Source: JANLYQ01 sp031365725
Lineage (GTDB): Bacteria > Actinomycetota > Actinomycetes > JACCUZ01
Assembly (NCBI GenBank): GCA_031365725.1
Contig: JANLYQ010000017.1
Coordinates: forward strand, 1 to 64,000
DNA: 64,000 bases
Direction of reading: 5' to 3'
A model generated the notes under the pieces. The model was given only the letters and a program-made list of their open reading frames with translations. It ran no database searches and was not told the origin of the DNA. Below are positions 52,568 through 60,954 of this stretch, piece after piece; positions within the stretch are counted from its first letter, which is position 1, and each line of letters opens with the position of its first letter. The translations under genes and the position numbers were made by a program.

Positions 52568-53536
52568 TCAGGTCGTGCGGACCCGCGACTGCCACGAGGC
52601 CCACGCGCTGGCGACCATGTCGCGCAGGTCGAGCTTGGCGGTCCAGCCGATCTCCCGGGTGATCTTGGCGGAGTCAGCGAAGTACGCCGCCGGGTCACCG
52701 GGCCGGCGATCGACGACGTCCACCGCGAAGTCGATGCCGGTGACCTCGCGTGCAGTGTCGAACACCTCTTTCACCGTCACGCCCTCGCCTCGCCCGACGT
52801 TGAACACCTCGCCGATGGCGGCGTCGTCCAACCGTTTGGCTGCCGATGCGTGCGCCTCGGCGAGGTCGACCACGTGGATGTAGTCACGCACGCACGACCC
52901 GTCGCGGGTGTCGTAGTCGTCACCGAACAGCTTGGGGTTGCGACCCTCGGTCAGCGCCTCGAACGTCATCGGCACCAGGTTGCTGACGCTGCGGTCGCCG
53001 AGAGCGTCCTCACCAGCGCCGGCCACGTTGAAATAGCGCAGGGCCGCCCACCGCAGATCGGTCGCGCCGGCCAGGTCACGCAGCATCCACTCACCGGCCA
53101 GCTTGGTCACGCCGTACGGGCTCATGGGTCCGGTCGGGGTCTTCTCGGTGACGAAGTCGGTCGGCGGGTTGCCGTAGACCGCAGCGCTGGAGGAGAACAG
53201 GACCCGGTCGACGCCCTCGTCGGTGCAGGCCTGCAGCAGGGTCCGCATCGCGGCGACGTTCTGCTCCCAGTAGAGCAACGGCTGAGCCACCGACTCGCCA
53301 ACCGACTTCTTGGCCGCGAGGTGCAGCACGCCGGTCACCTTGTGCTCGCGGATCGCGGCGCGGACGACGTCGCTGTCCGAGGTCGAGGCCTCGACGAAGG
53401 GGACGTCGGGCGGCACGTTGTCCCGGATGCCCGAGGACAGGTCGTCGAGGACCAGCAGCCTGAGGCCTGCGTCCTGGAAGGCACGCACGATGTGCGCACC
53501 GATGTAGCCGGCGCCGCCGGTGAGCATCCACGTCAT
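52568..53536 (-). CDS. galE: GalE, UDP-glucose 4-epimerase
   Basis: 322 residues, extended short-chain dehydrogenase. NAD-binding GGAGYIGAH at the N-terminus, VLDDLSSG, GVLHLAAKKSVGESV, FSSSAAVYG, catalytic YxxxK in SPYGVTKLAGE, LRYFNVAGA, GSCVRDYIHVVDLAEAH and NVGRGEGVTVKEV are all typical of GalE. It interconverts UDP-glucose and UDP-galactose, or the GlcNAc pair, for surface polysaccharides. It lies 123 bases downstream of purC on the same strand, a gap in which I see no strong terminator, and converges on the LAL gene. Confidence 0.95.
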   Translation of the reverse strand: MTWMLTGGAGYIGAHIVRAFQDAGLRLLVLDDLSSGIRDNVPPDVPFVEASTSDSDVVRAAIREHKVTGVLHLAAKKSVGESVAQPLLYWEQNVAAMRTLLQACTDEGVDRVLFSSSAAVYGNPPTDFVTEKTPTGPMSPYGVTKLAGEWMLRDLAGATDLRWAALRYFNVAGAGEDALGDRSVSNLVPMTFEALTEGRNPKLFGDDYDTRDGSCVRDYIHVVDLAEAHASAAKRLDDAAIGEVFNVGRGEGVTVKEVFDTAREVTGIDFAVDVVDRRPGDPAAYFADSAKITREIGWTAKLDLRDMVASAWASWQSRVRTT

Positions 53537-53659
53537 GACCTCACCCTAGGAGAGGACACCAGGCGGCGGTCGGCCCGCACGCGACACGAGGTGGACACCT
53601 GCGACAACAGGAGTCTCAGCCGGTTGAGGCGACGGTTGACCTCACGCGGTCGACAGCGC

Positions 53660-54535
53660 TCAGACGAAGGTGCGACCGGTGAGGCGCTCGTAGGCCTCGA
53701 CGTAGCGCGCCCGGGTCGCCTCGACGACCTCCTCCGGCAGCGGCGGCGGCTCCTCTCCCGAGGCGCGGTCCCAACCGGAGGCGGGCGAGGTGAGCCAGTC
53801 CCGGACGAACTGCTTGTCGTAGGACGGCTGGGTGCGCCCCGGCTGCCAGGTCTCGGCCGGCCAGAACCGCGACGAGTCAGGAGTGAGCACCTCGTCGGCA
53901 AGCACCATGCGGCCCTCGGGGTCGCGGCCGAGCTCGAGCTTGGTGTCGGCCAGCACGATGCCGCGGTCGGCCGCGATGCCGTGGGCGCGGTCGTAGACGG
54001 CCAGCGTGAGGCGGCGCAGCTCCGCGGCCACGTCCGGGCCGACGGTTGCTGCGACCTCGTCGTACGACACGTTCTCGTCGTGCTCGCCGAGGGCGGCCTT
54101 GGTCGCCGGGGTGAAGATCGGCTCGGGCAGCTGCGACCCGTCGAGGAGGCCGGCCGGCAGCGGCACCCCACAGATCGCCCCGTCGGCGAGATAGCCGGCC
54201 AAACCCGACCCGGCGAGGTAGCCGCGAGCCACGCACTCCACGGGGTACATCTCGAGGCGCCGGCAGAGCAGCCCGCGCCCCGCGTACTCCGGCGGCACGT
54301 CGGTCGACACGACATGGTGGGGCACGAGGTCGGCGAGCTGCTCGAACCACCACAGGGACAGCTGCGTGAGGATGCGGCCCTTGTCCGGGATCTCGGTGGG
54401 CAGCACGAAGTCGAACGCAGAGATGCGATCGCTCGCGACCATCAGCAGCAGCCCGTCGGGTGCCGCGTAAAGATCGCGGACCTTTCCGCTGTGCAGGGGT
54501 GTGTACGCCGTCACGCCGGGCAGTCTCTCGCACAT
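53660..54535 (-). CDS. purC: PurC, phosphoribosylaminoimidazole-succinocarboxamide synthase
   Basis: Step 7: CAIR plus aspartate and ATP to SAICAR. 291 residues. HSGKVRDLYAAPDGLLLMVASDRISAFDFVLPTEIPDKGRILTQLSLWWFEQL, ECVARGYLAGSG, GIVLADTKLELG and LADEVLTPDSSRFWP are diagnostic of the longer SAICAR synthases. ATG 54535 gives MCERLPGVTAYTPLH; GTG 54514 (VTAYTPLH) is an alternative. The ATG is back to back with the ATG of the plus-strand small acidic protein, sharing the bases CATG. Confidence 0.96.
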   Translation of the reverse strand: MCERLPGVTAYTPLHSGKVRDLYAAPDGLLLMVASDRISAFDFVLPTEIPDKGRILTQLSLWWFEQLADLVPHHVVSTDVPPEYAGRGLLCRRLEMYPVECVARGYLAGSGLAGYLADGAICGVPLPAGLLDGSQLPEPIFTPATKAALGEHDENVSYDEVAATVGPDVAAELRRLTLAVYDRAHGIAADRGIVLADTKLELGRDPEGRMVLADEVLTPDSSRFWPAETWQPGRTQPSYDKQFVRDWLTSPASGWDRASGEEPPPLPEEVVEATRARYVEAYERLTGRTFV

Positions 54536-54746
54536 GAGCGAATCCCCCAGCACCACATCTACCGAGGACGCCGGATCGTTGCGGCAGCCGTTCCGCACGG
54601 GCTCGACCGAGGCCGACGTCGAGCAGAACGCCGATCAGGTCGAACCGGGCAACGACTCGTCGTACGTCGGCCGGGTGGCGGGTGACGACGTGGGCTATGC
54701 CGGGGAGCAGGGCGCCGAGGCTCGGGCAAACGCCGACGACGACTGA
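54534..54746 (+). CDS. Small acidic protein of unknown function
   Basis: 70 residues, strongly acidic and polar: MSESPSTTSTEDAGSLRQPF, then TEADVEQNADQVEPGNDSSYVGRVAGDDVGYAGEQGAEARANADDD. It is predicted disordered and soluble. Codon and GC pattern are in keeping with coding DNA, but the ribosome-binding site is weak (GGGCAG). Its ATG shares CATG with the divergent purC ATG, so each start lies within two bases of the other, which is unusual. It could instead begin at a later codon. The PNPOx-like gene follows 18 bases on. Confidence 0.5.
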   Translation: MSESPSTTSTEDAGSLRQPFRTGSTEADVEQNADQVEPGNDSSYVGRVAGDDVGYAGEQGAEARANADDD

Positions 54747-54764
54747 GCCGGGCATGATGGTCGG

Positions 54765-55388
54765 GTGGAAGAAATCACCAGTGACGCCGCGCTGACTGAG
54801 GTGCTGGGCGGGGCACCCTCGGCCGCTGCGGCCGGCAAGGACCGGTCGACGCTGCACGAGCTGGACCGGGCTTTCCTGGCCGCCTCGCCGTTCTGCCTGA
54901 TCTCGACCTCGGCAGGTGACGCCACCTGCGACGTCTCGCCCAAGGGCGACCCACCCGGTTTTGCGATTGCCGTCGACGACCGGACCATTGCGATCCCCGA
55001 GCGCTCGGGCAACCGCCGGGCCGACGGCTATCGCAACGTGCTGTCCATCCCGCACGTCGGGCTGATCTTCCTGGTGCCCGGTCGCGGCGACACCCTGCGC
55101 ATCAACGGCCGGGCTCGCCTCGTGCGCGACGCGCCGTTCTTCGACGACATGGTCGTGCGCGGGCACCGACCGGTGCTTGCTCTGGTTGTCGAGGTCGAGC
55201 AGGTGTTCTTCCACTGCAGCAAGGCGTTCCTACGGTCGGCGCTCTGGGACCCGAGCACCTGGGGGCAGGTCGACCTGCCCAGCCGCGCGGTCATCGCCCG
55301 AACCCTGGAGCGGCCGGACAGCTCTCTCGAGGAGCTCGAGGCCTACTACGGCCCCGCATACGCCGACGGCCTGTATCCGGGCACCTGA
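54765..55388 (+). CDS. Pyridoxamine 5'-phosphate oxidase-family FMN-binding protein (MSMEG_1061 type)
   Basis: 207 residues. FLAASPFCLISTSAGDATCDVSPKGDPPGFAIAVDDRTIAIPERSGNRRADGYRNVLSIPHVGLIFLVPGRGDTLRINGRARLV followed by VVEVEQVFFHCSKAFLRSALWDP matches the MSMEG_1061 subgroup of split-barrel flavoproteins. These probably bind FMN or F420; they are not the vitamin B6 PdxH. The start, VEEITSDAAL (GTG 54765), is the first in frame after the acidic protein stop. Confidence 0.88.
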   Translation: MEEITSDAALTEVLGGAPSAAAAGKDRSTLHELDRAFLAASPFCLISTSAGDATCDVSPKGDPPGFAIAVDDRTIAIPERSGNRRADGYRNVLSIPHVGLIFLVPGRGDTLRINGRARLVRDAPFFDDMVVRGHRPVLALVVEVEQVFFHCSKAFLRSALWDPSTWGQVDLPSRAVIARTLERPDSSLEELEAYYGPAYADGLYPGT

Positions 55389-55412
55389 CTCATCACGTAC
55401 TCACTTCGTGAG

Positions 55413-55442
55413 TTATCCACAGGACACGTTTCCGCGGAAACG
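55413..55442. promoter_or_regulatory. DnaA-box sequence and 16-base palindrome
   Basis: TTATCCACA (55413-55421) is a perfect consensus DnaA box. Six bases later comes the perfect palindrome CGTTTCCGCGGAAACG (55427-55442). Just before the box is ACTCAC-ttc-GTGAGT (55399-55413). All lie between two convergent genes, 25-55 bases past the flavoprotein stop, so the hairpins may simply terminate transcription. Confidence 0.6.
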
Positions 55443-55473
55443 CTTTCGGCCCGATACCGGAGGTCAGAAAGCA

Positions 55474-55520
55474 CTCCGGAGCGGATTCGGCATGCGGGAC
55501 GTGCCGCATGGTCTCCGGAG
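55474..55520 (+). repeat. 47-base palindromic repeat, copy D
   Basis: CTCCGGAG at both ends (55474-55481 and 55513-55520), GGATTCGGCA near the left end as in copies A-C, and an inner stem CATGCGG/CCGCATG. It is exactly 47 bases, about 30 kb from the other copies, and between convergent genes. Confidence 0.88.
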
Positions 55521-55583
55521 CCATCCGGGGTTGTGGTCGACACGCTGCCCAGAACGGCACACCCTCGGCGGCTGGATCCGTGA

Positions 55584-57032
55584 CTACAGGATCGGCGCGG
55601 GGGTGTAGGCAGCGGCTTCCCGATGACGTCGTACGACGGCAGCCACGGCACCCACGACCGCCTCGACCTGGGCAGCTGCGGCACCGGTGAACGACCCCGG
55701 GTCCGCGACGAGAGCATCCAGGTCCGCGCGGGAGAGCCCGAGGCGCGGGTCGGCGGCCAGCCGGTCGAACAGGTCGTTGTCGGTCGTGCCCTGCTCGCGC
55801 ATGCTGAGGGCGACGGCGACGGCGTGCTCCTTGATCGCCTCGTGTGCCGCCTCGCGGCCGACACCGGCCCGCACCGCGGCCATCAGCACCTTCGTGGTCG
55901 CGAGAAACGGCAGGTAGCGCTCCAGCTCGCGCGCGATCACCGCCGGGTAGGCGCCGAACTCGTCGAGCACGGTGAGAAACGTCTGGAACAACCCGTCGGC
56001 GGCGAAGAACGCGTCCGGCAGCGCCACCCGGCGTACGACGGAACAGAAGACGTCGCCCTCGTTCCACTGCGCACCGGCGAGCTCGCCGACCATCGAGAGA
56101 TAGCCACGCAGGACGACGGCGAGACCGTTGACGCGTTCGCACGAGCGGGTGTTCATCTTGTGCGGCATCGCGCTCGAGCCGACCTGCCCGGCCTGGAAGC
56201 CTTCGGTCGCGACCTCTTGGCCTGCCATCAACCGGATCGTGGTCGCGAGCGACGACGGCCCGGCCGCGAGCTGCACCAGCGACGACACGACGTCGAGGTC
56301 CAGTGACCGGGGGTAGACCTGCCCGACCGAGGTCAGAACCCGAGCGAAGCCGAGGTGATCGGCGACCTTCTGCTCCAGCGTCGCCAGGTCGGCAGCCGAA
56401 CCGTCGAGAAGGTCCAGCTGGTCCTGGGCGGTACCGACCGGGCCCTTGATGCCGCGCAGCGGATAGCGCGCGATCAGCTCTTCGAGCCGCTCGACCGCAA
56501 CGAGCAACTCCTCGGCCGCCGAAGCAAAGCGCTTGCCCAAGGTGGTCGCCTGCGCCGCGACGTTGTGCGAGCGCCCGGCCATCACGAGGTCCGCGTGCTC
56601 GGTCGCCAGACGCGCGAGCCTGGCGAGCGCCGCCACCGCGCGGTCGCGCAGCAGCTCGAGGGAGGACCGGATCTGCAGCTGCTCGACGTTCTCGGTCAGG
56701 TCGCGGCTGGTCATCCCCTTGTGGATGTGCTCGTGCCCGGCCAGCGCCGAGAACTCCTCGATGCGGGCCTTCACGTCGTGCCGGGTGACGGCCTCGCGGC
56801 GACGGATCGAGTCGAGGTCGACGTCGTCGACAACCTTCTCGTAGGCCTCGACGACCCCGTCGGGCACGTCGACCCCGAGATCGCGCTGGGCCCGCAGCAC
56901 CGCCACCCAGAGCCGCCGCTCGAGCACGATCTTGTGCTCGGGGGACCAGATGCGGGTCAGCTCGGCGCTGGCATACCGCGCCGCCAGGACGTCAGGGATG
57001 ATCGGTGCCGTAGAGGTGCCAGGGGACGTCAC
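55584..57032 (-). CDS. purB: PurB, adenylosuccinate lyase
   Basis: Cleaves SAICAR to AICAR and adenylosuccinate to AMP. 482 residues, fumarase/aspartase superfamily. HEHIHKGMTSRDLTENVEQLQIRSSLEL, MAGRSHNVAAQATTLGKRFASAAEEL, GIKGPVGTAQDQL and the signature GSSAMPHKMNTRSCERVNGL carry the catalytic residues. GTG 57032 overlaps the purD stop by four bases (GTGA). The gene ends beside repeat D. Confidence 0.96.
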   Translation of the reverse strand: MTSPGTSTAPIIPDVLAARYASAELTRIWSPEHKIVLERRLWVAVLRAQRDLGVDVPDGVVEAYEKVVDDVDLDSIRRREAVTRHDVKARIEEFSALAGHEHIHKGMTSRDLTENVEQLQIRSSLELLRDRAVAALARLARLATEHADLVMAGRSHNVAAQATTLGKRFASAAEELLVAVERLEELIARYPLRGIKGPVGTAQDQLDLLDGSAADLATLEQKVADHLGFARVLTSVGQVYPRSLDLDVVSSLVQLAAGPSSLATTIRLMAGQEVATEGFQAGQVGSSAMPHKMNTRSCERVNGLAVVLRGYLSMVGELAGAQWNEGDVFCSVVRRVALPDAFFAADGLFQTFLTVLDEFGAYPAVIARELERYLPFLATTKVLMAAVRAGVGREAAHEAIKEHAVAVALSMREQGTTDNDLFDRLAADPRLGLSRADLDALVADPGSFTGAAAAQVEAVVGAVAAVVRRHREAAAYTPAPIL

Positions 57033-58297
57033 ACCCCTGATTCTCCCCCAGCAGCGGCGGCGGCGATGTCACGGCGGTAGTGCCCACCCGCGAGGGAGAT
57101 CCGGCCCATCACGTCGTACGCCGACGAGCGGGCCGCCGCGAGGTCGGCACCGGTCGCGACCACGGACAGCACCCGGCCACCGGTAGCTATGACATGACCT
57201 TCGCCGTCGAGTGCGGTGCCGGCATGCAGCACCAGCACCCCGTCCCCCGCCGTCGACTCCTGGAGGCCGGTGACCACACCGCCCATCTCCGGCGCATCGG
57301 GGTAGCCCGGCGCCGCGAGCACCACGGTCACCGCCGCCTCGTCGCTCCACTCGAGGTCGCCGGCCTTGGCGAACGCCGCCAGGCCACTCGTGGCCGCAGC
57401 CATCAACAGCCCGCCCAACGGCGTGCGCAACCGGGCGAGCACGACCTGGGTCTCGGGGTCGCCGAACCGCGCGTTGAACTCGATGACGCGCACGCCGCGC
57501 GAGGTCAGCGCCAGCCCGGCGTAGAGCAGGCCGACAAAGGGTGTCCCGCGCAGCGCCAGCTCGTCGACCGTCGGCTGCAGCACGTCACGCAGCACCTCGG
57601 CCACGAGGTCCGGCGGCGCCCACGGCAGCGGCGAGTAGGCACCCATGCCGCCGGTGTTCGGTCCCTCGTCGCCGTCCAGTGCCCGCTTGAAGTCCTGCGC
57701 CGACACCAGCGGGAGGACCGTCACCCCGTCGGTGACGGCAAAGAGGGACACCTCCGGCCCGTCCAGGAACTCCTCGATCACCACTCGGTCGCAGGACCCG
57801 GCGTGCGCCAGCGCGACGTCGCGGTCGCCGGTCACCACGACGCCCTTGCCTGCTGCGAGACCGTCGTCCTTCACGACGTACGGCGCCCCCAGCGCGTCGA
57901 GCGCGACCGCTGCCTCGTCCGGTGTCGTGCACACGAACGAGAGCGCGGTGGGCACGCCCGCGGCGACCATGACCTCCTTGGCGAAGGCCTTCGACCCCTC
58001 GAGTGCCGCAGCGGCAGCCGACGGTCCGAAGCACGCGATCCCTTGGGCACGCACCGCGTCAGCCGCCCCGGCGACCAGCGGACCCTCCGGTCCGACCACC
58101 ACGAGGTCGACGAGCAGGTCGGCAGCGAGCTCGCCGATGCCGTCGACGTCAGTCAGGTCCAGCGGCATGGTCGCCACGTCGAGGGCGATGCCGGCGTTGC
58201 CGGGGGCGGCCAGCACCTCCGTCACCGCCGGGTCGGCGAGCAGCGCGCGCACCAAGGCGTGCTCGCGGGCGCCGCCACCGACCACGAGAACCCTCAT
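57029..58297 (-). CDS. purD: PurD, phosphoribosylamine-glycine ligase (GAR synthetase)
   Basis: Step 2: phosphoribosylamine plus glycine and ATP to GAR. 422 residues, ATP-grasp fold. MRVLVVGGGAREHALVRAL, VVGPEGPLVAGAADAVRAQGIACFGPSAAAAALEGSKAFAKEVM, PYVVKDDGLAAGKGVVV, LDGDEGPNTGGMGAYSP and VIEFNARFGDPETQVVLARL are diagnostic. ATG 58297 overlaps the upstream gene's stop by four bases (ATGA). Coupled to purB. Confidence 0.97.
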   Translation of the reverse strand: MRVLVVGGGAREHALVRALLADPAVTEVLAAPGNAGIALDVATMPLDLTDVDGIGELAADLLVDLVVVGPEGPLVAGAADAVRAQGIACFGPSAAAAALEGSKAFAKEVMVAAGVPTALSFVCTTPDEAAVALDALGAPYVVKDDGLAAGKGVVVTGDRDVALAHAGSCDRVVIEEFLDGPEVSLFAVTDGVTVLPLVSAQDFKRALDGDEGPNTGGMGAYSPLPWAPPDLVAEVLRDVLQPTVDELALRGTPFVGLLYAGLALTSRGVRVIEFNARFGDPETQVVLARLRTPLGGLLMAAATSGLAAFAKAGDLEWSDEAAVTVVLAAPGYPDAPEMGGVVTGLQESTAGDGVLVLHAGTALDGEGHVIATGGRVLSVVATGADLAAARSSAYDVMGRISLAGGHYRRDIAAAAAGGESGV

Positions 58298-58854
58298 GCC
58301 TTCCAGAACTCCCACCAGCGTCGAGGCGCAGACGGTGTGGGAGGGCCAGAAGCCGTTGCTACAGAGGGGGTGGCGTGCCCTCGCGGGCTGTCCTCGTCAC
58401 CGCCGCCGTCATCCGCCGCGACGGTCGAGGCGCTCTGGCGCACCGGCGTACGCGAGTCGCTCACCGACTCCCCCAGCTGCGGGTCGAAGCCCTCGAGACC
58501 GGTGACGTCCTCGACCGCACGAGCCAAGGCGTAGACGGTCGACATCAGCGCGATGTCGTCACCGGCACGGACTGCCGCCTCGGGCACGTGGATCTCGAAC
58601 TCGCCCTCGACCAGCTTGAGCCCGATGCCGGTGGCCGGGTCGGTGAGCTCCCGGGTCTCCTCGTCGTCGAGGGTGAGCTCGACCCCGTCCCCGAGCAGCG
58701 CGCGGGCCCGCGGTACCAAGGCGTCCCACTGCTCGCGCTCGCCCTCCGAGAGGGGACCGGGGTCACCACCGGCGAACCCTTCCTCGACCCCGGCGAGGGC
58801 GTCCTCGAAAGTCTGCCCCGGGTCGCGGCGGACGAAGAAGATGTCATAGCTCAT
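58294..58854 (-). CDS. Conserved hypothetical protein coupled to purD
   Basis: 186 residues, soluble and acidic. MSYDIFFVRRDPGQTFEDALAG, then EREQWDALVPRARALLGD, ETRELTDPATGIGLKLVEGEFEIHVP, then a disordered Pro/Ser tail ending in the aromatic RRWWEFWKA. The first half resembles actinobacterial and bacterial proteins starting MSYDI-F that have no assigned function. Its stop overlaps the purD ATG; its own ATG 58854 is 12 bases after the aminotransferase stop. Confidence 0.75.
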   Translation of the reverse strand: MSYDIFFVRRDPGQTFEDALAGVEEGFAGGDPGPLSEGEREQWDALVPRARALLGDGVELTLDDEETRELTDPATGIGLKLVEGEFEIHVPEAAVRAGDDIALMSTVYALARAVEDVTGLEGFDPQLGESVSDSRTPVRQSASTVAADDGGGDEDSPRGHATPSVATASGPPTPSAPRRWWEFWKA

Positions 58855-58866
58855 GCGCGGCGCGAC

Positions 58867-60234
58867 CTATCCGGTCGTGTGCTGGTCGGCGACGGTCAGC
58901 GCGTCGTCGAGGATCGCCAGCCCTTCCTTCGCCTCCCCCTCGGAGGTCGTGCACGGCGGCACCACGTGCAGCCGGTTGTAGTTGACGAACGGCAGCAGCC
59001 CGCGCTCCTTGCACGCCGCCACCAGAGCCGCCATCGGGGCGTTGGCCTCGCCGCTGGCGTTGTACGGAACGAGCATCTCGCGGGTCGCCTTGTCCTTGAC
59101 GAGGTCCAAGGCCCAGAACACCCCGAGCCCGCGGACCTCGCCGACCGACGGGTGCCGGTCGGCGATCTCGCGCAGCCCGGGGCCGAGCACGTCCTCGCCG
59201 AGCCGGCGGGCGTTGTCGATGATGCCTTCCTCGGCCATCGCGGTGATGCTCGCGACCGCGGCAGCACACGCGAGCGGGTGCCCGGAGTAGGTCAGCCCGC
59301 CGGGGAAGACCCGCTGGTCGAAGGTCGCCGCGATGCTGTCGCGGATGATGACGCCGCCGAGGGGCACATAGCCGGAGTTCGACCCCTTGGCGAAGGTGAT
59401 GAGGTCCGGCGCCACCGACCACCTGTCGACCGCGAACCACTCACCCGCGCGACCGAAGCCGGCCATCACCTCATCGGCGACGTAGACGATGCCGTGCCGG
59501 TCGCACAGCTCACGGACACCGGCGAGATAGCCCTCCGGTGGCACGAGGATGCCCGCGGTGCCGGGGATGGTCTCGAGCACGATGGCCGCAATGGTGCCCG
59601 GCCCCTCGAAGGCGATGACCTGCTCGAGGTGCTCGAGGGCGCGCTGCCCCTCCTGCTCGACCGAGTCCGACCAGAACGCCGAGCGGTAGGCGTAGGGACC
59701 GAAGAAGTGCACGACGCCGGTGGCGCCGCCGTCGTTGGGCCAGCGCCGCGGGTCGCCGGTCATCTGCACAGCCGTGGCGGTGTTGCCGTGATAGCTGCGG
59801 TAGGTCGAGAGCACCTTGTGCCGACCGGTGTGCAGGCGCGCCATGCGGACGGCGTTCTCGATCGCGTCGGCGCCACCGTTGGTGAAGAACACCTTGTCGA
59901 GCCCGGCGGGCGCCCGCTCGACGATCAGCCGGGCCGCCTCGGACCGCATGTCGTTGGCGTGCTGCGGCGCGACGGTCGCGAGCCGACCGGCCTGCTCCTG
60001 GATCGCGGCGACGACCTTGGGGTGCTGGTGGCCGATGTTGACGTTGACCAGCTGGGAGGAGAAGTCGAGATAGCGCTTACCGGTGTGGTCCCATAGGTAG
60101 GACCCCTGCGCTCCCGCCACCACCATCGGCGTGATCTGGCCCTGCGCCGACCACGAGTGGAACACGTGTGCCCGGTCGAGCTCGTAGGTGCGCGCGCCGG
60201 CCTCGAAGTCGCTGCTGGGGAGGTCACTGGTCAT
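58867..60234 (-). CDS. Class III (omega-type) PLP-dependent aminotransferase
   Basis: 455 residues. HVFHSWSAQGQITPMVVAGAQGSYLWDHTGKRYLDFSSQLVNVNIGHQHPKVVAAI, FTNGGADAIENAVRMAR, YRSYHGNTA, YVADEVMAGFGRAGEWFA and ITFAKGSNSGYVPLGGVII (with the PLP lysine in FAKGSNSG) match omega-amino-acid/taurine-pyruvate type aminotransferases. The amino donor cannot be read; polyamines or beta-amino acids are possible. It is in a likely operon GNAT, aminotransferase, hypothetical, purD, purB. Confidence 0.92.
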   Translation of the reverse strand: MTSDLPSSDFEAGARTYELDRAHVFHSWSAQGQITPMVVAGAQGSYLWDHTGKRYLDFSSQLVNVNIGHQHPKVVAAIQEQAGRLATVAPQHANDMRSEAARLIVERAPAGLDKVFFTNGGADAIENAVRMARLHTGRHKVLSTYRSYHGNTATAVQMTGDPRRWPNDGGATGVVHFFGPYAYRSAFWSDSVEQEGQRALEHLEQVIAFEGPGTIAAIVLETIPGTAGILVPPEGYLAGVRELCDRHGIVYVADEVMAGFGRAGEWFAVDRWSVAPDLITFAKGSNSGYVPLGGVIIRDSIAATFDQRVFPGGLTYSGHPLACAAAVASITAMAEEGIIDNARRLGEDVLGPGLREIADRHPSVGEVRGLGVFWALDLVKDKATREMLVPYNASGEANAPMAALVAACKERGLLPFVNYNRLHVVPPCTTSEGEAKEGLAILDDALTVADQHTTG

Positions 60235-60266
60235 GTGCCGCAGGATAGGCGTTGCCCGGCTGACCG

Positions 60267-60902
60267 TCACTGCCGCAGGCGGTCCTCGAGACCGGTCCGC
60301 ACCCACGGCCACTCGTCGCGCAGCACCGAGAAGACCACCGTGTCGCGCCAGGTGCCGTCTGGGCGGGCCATGTGCCGCCGCAGCACGCCTTCCCGGGTGG
60401 CGCCGAGCCGGGCGATGGCCGCCTGCGACCTCGTGTTGAGCAGGTCGGTCTGGATCTTCACCCGGCCGAAACCGCACTCGTCGAACGCGTGCCCGAGCAG
60501 CAGCAGCTTGGTCGCCGGGTTGACGAGGGTGCCCCACCACCTCGGGCCGTACGCCGTCCAGCCGAGGTGGACCCGTTCGTCCACCAGACTCCACTCGGCC
60601 AGGCTGCTAGTGCCGACCAAGGTGCCGCCCGGCCCCAGGTCGGAGTCGGCGGCCAGCCGCACCGTGTAGGCCTGCCGACCACCGATCGGGGTGCGGTCCG
60701 CACCGGCCAGCCAGGCCCGGGCCGCGGCCACGTCGGGCCACCGGGCGCCGGGGCCACCGGCGTACCCGCCGGCCCACACCCGTTCGTCACCCAACGTGGC
60801 GAACACGTCCTCCGCGTCGTCGACAGTCGCTGCCCGTACGTCGACCACGGCGGCAGCCGCGGGGTTGCCGGTGCGCGGGGTGCCGTCGGGTGGAGTCGTC
60901 AC
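60267..60902 (-). CDS. GNAT-family N-acetyltransferase, RimJ/RimL-like
   Basis: 211 residues. GTLVGTSSLAEWSLVDERVHLGWTAYGPRWWGTLVNPATKLLLLGHAFDECGFGRVKIQTDLLNTRSQAAIARLGATREGVLRRHMARPDGTWRDTVVFSVLRDEW follows the RimJ/RimL pattern of motifs D, A and B. Acetyl-CoA dependent; the acceptor is unknown, possibly a protein N-terminus or an antibiotic. It diverges from the LolA-like gene with a 52-base gap and is 32 bases upstream of the aminotransferase start. Confidence 0.85.
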   Translation of the reverse strand: MTTPPDGTPRTGNPAAAAVVDVRAATVDDAEDVFATLGDERVWAGGYAGGPGARWPDVAAARAWLAGADRTPIGGRQAYTVRLAADSDLGPGGTLVGTSSLAEWSLVDERVHLGWTAYGPRWWGTLVNPATKLLLLGHAFDECGFGRVKIQTDLLNTRSQAAIARLGATREGVLRRHMARPDGTWRDTVVFSVLRDEWPWVRTGLEDRLRQ

Positions 60903-60954
60903 GAGGTCACGCTAGAGGGCGGCGGTGGGTCGGCGCGGGCCGTAACGTGAGGTC

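Noticed and set aside
55413..55421. Replication origin
   Set aside because: A single DnaA box with no dnaA, dnaN or box cluster is not an origin.
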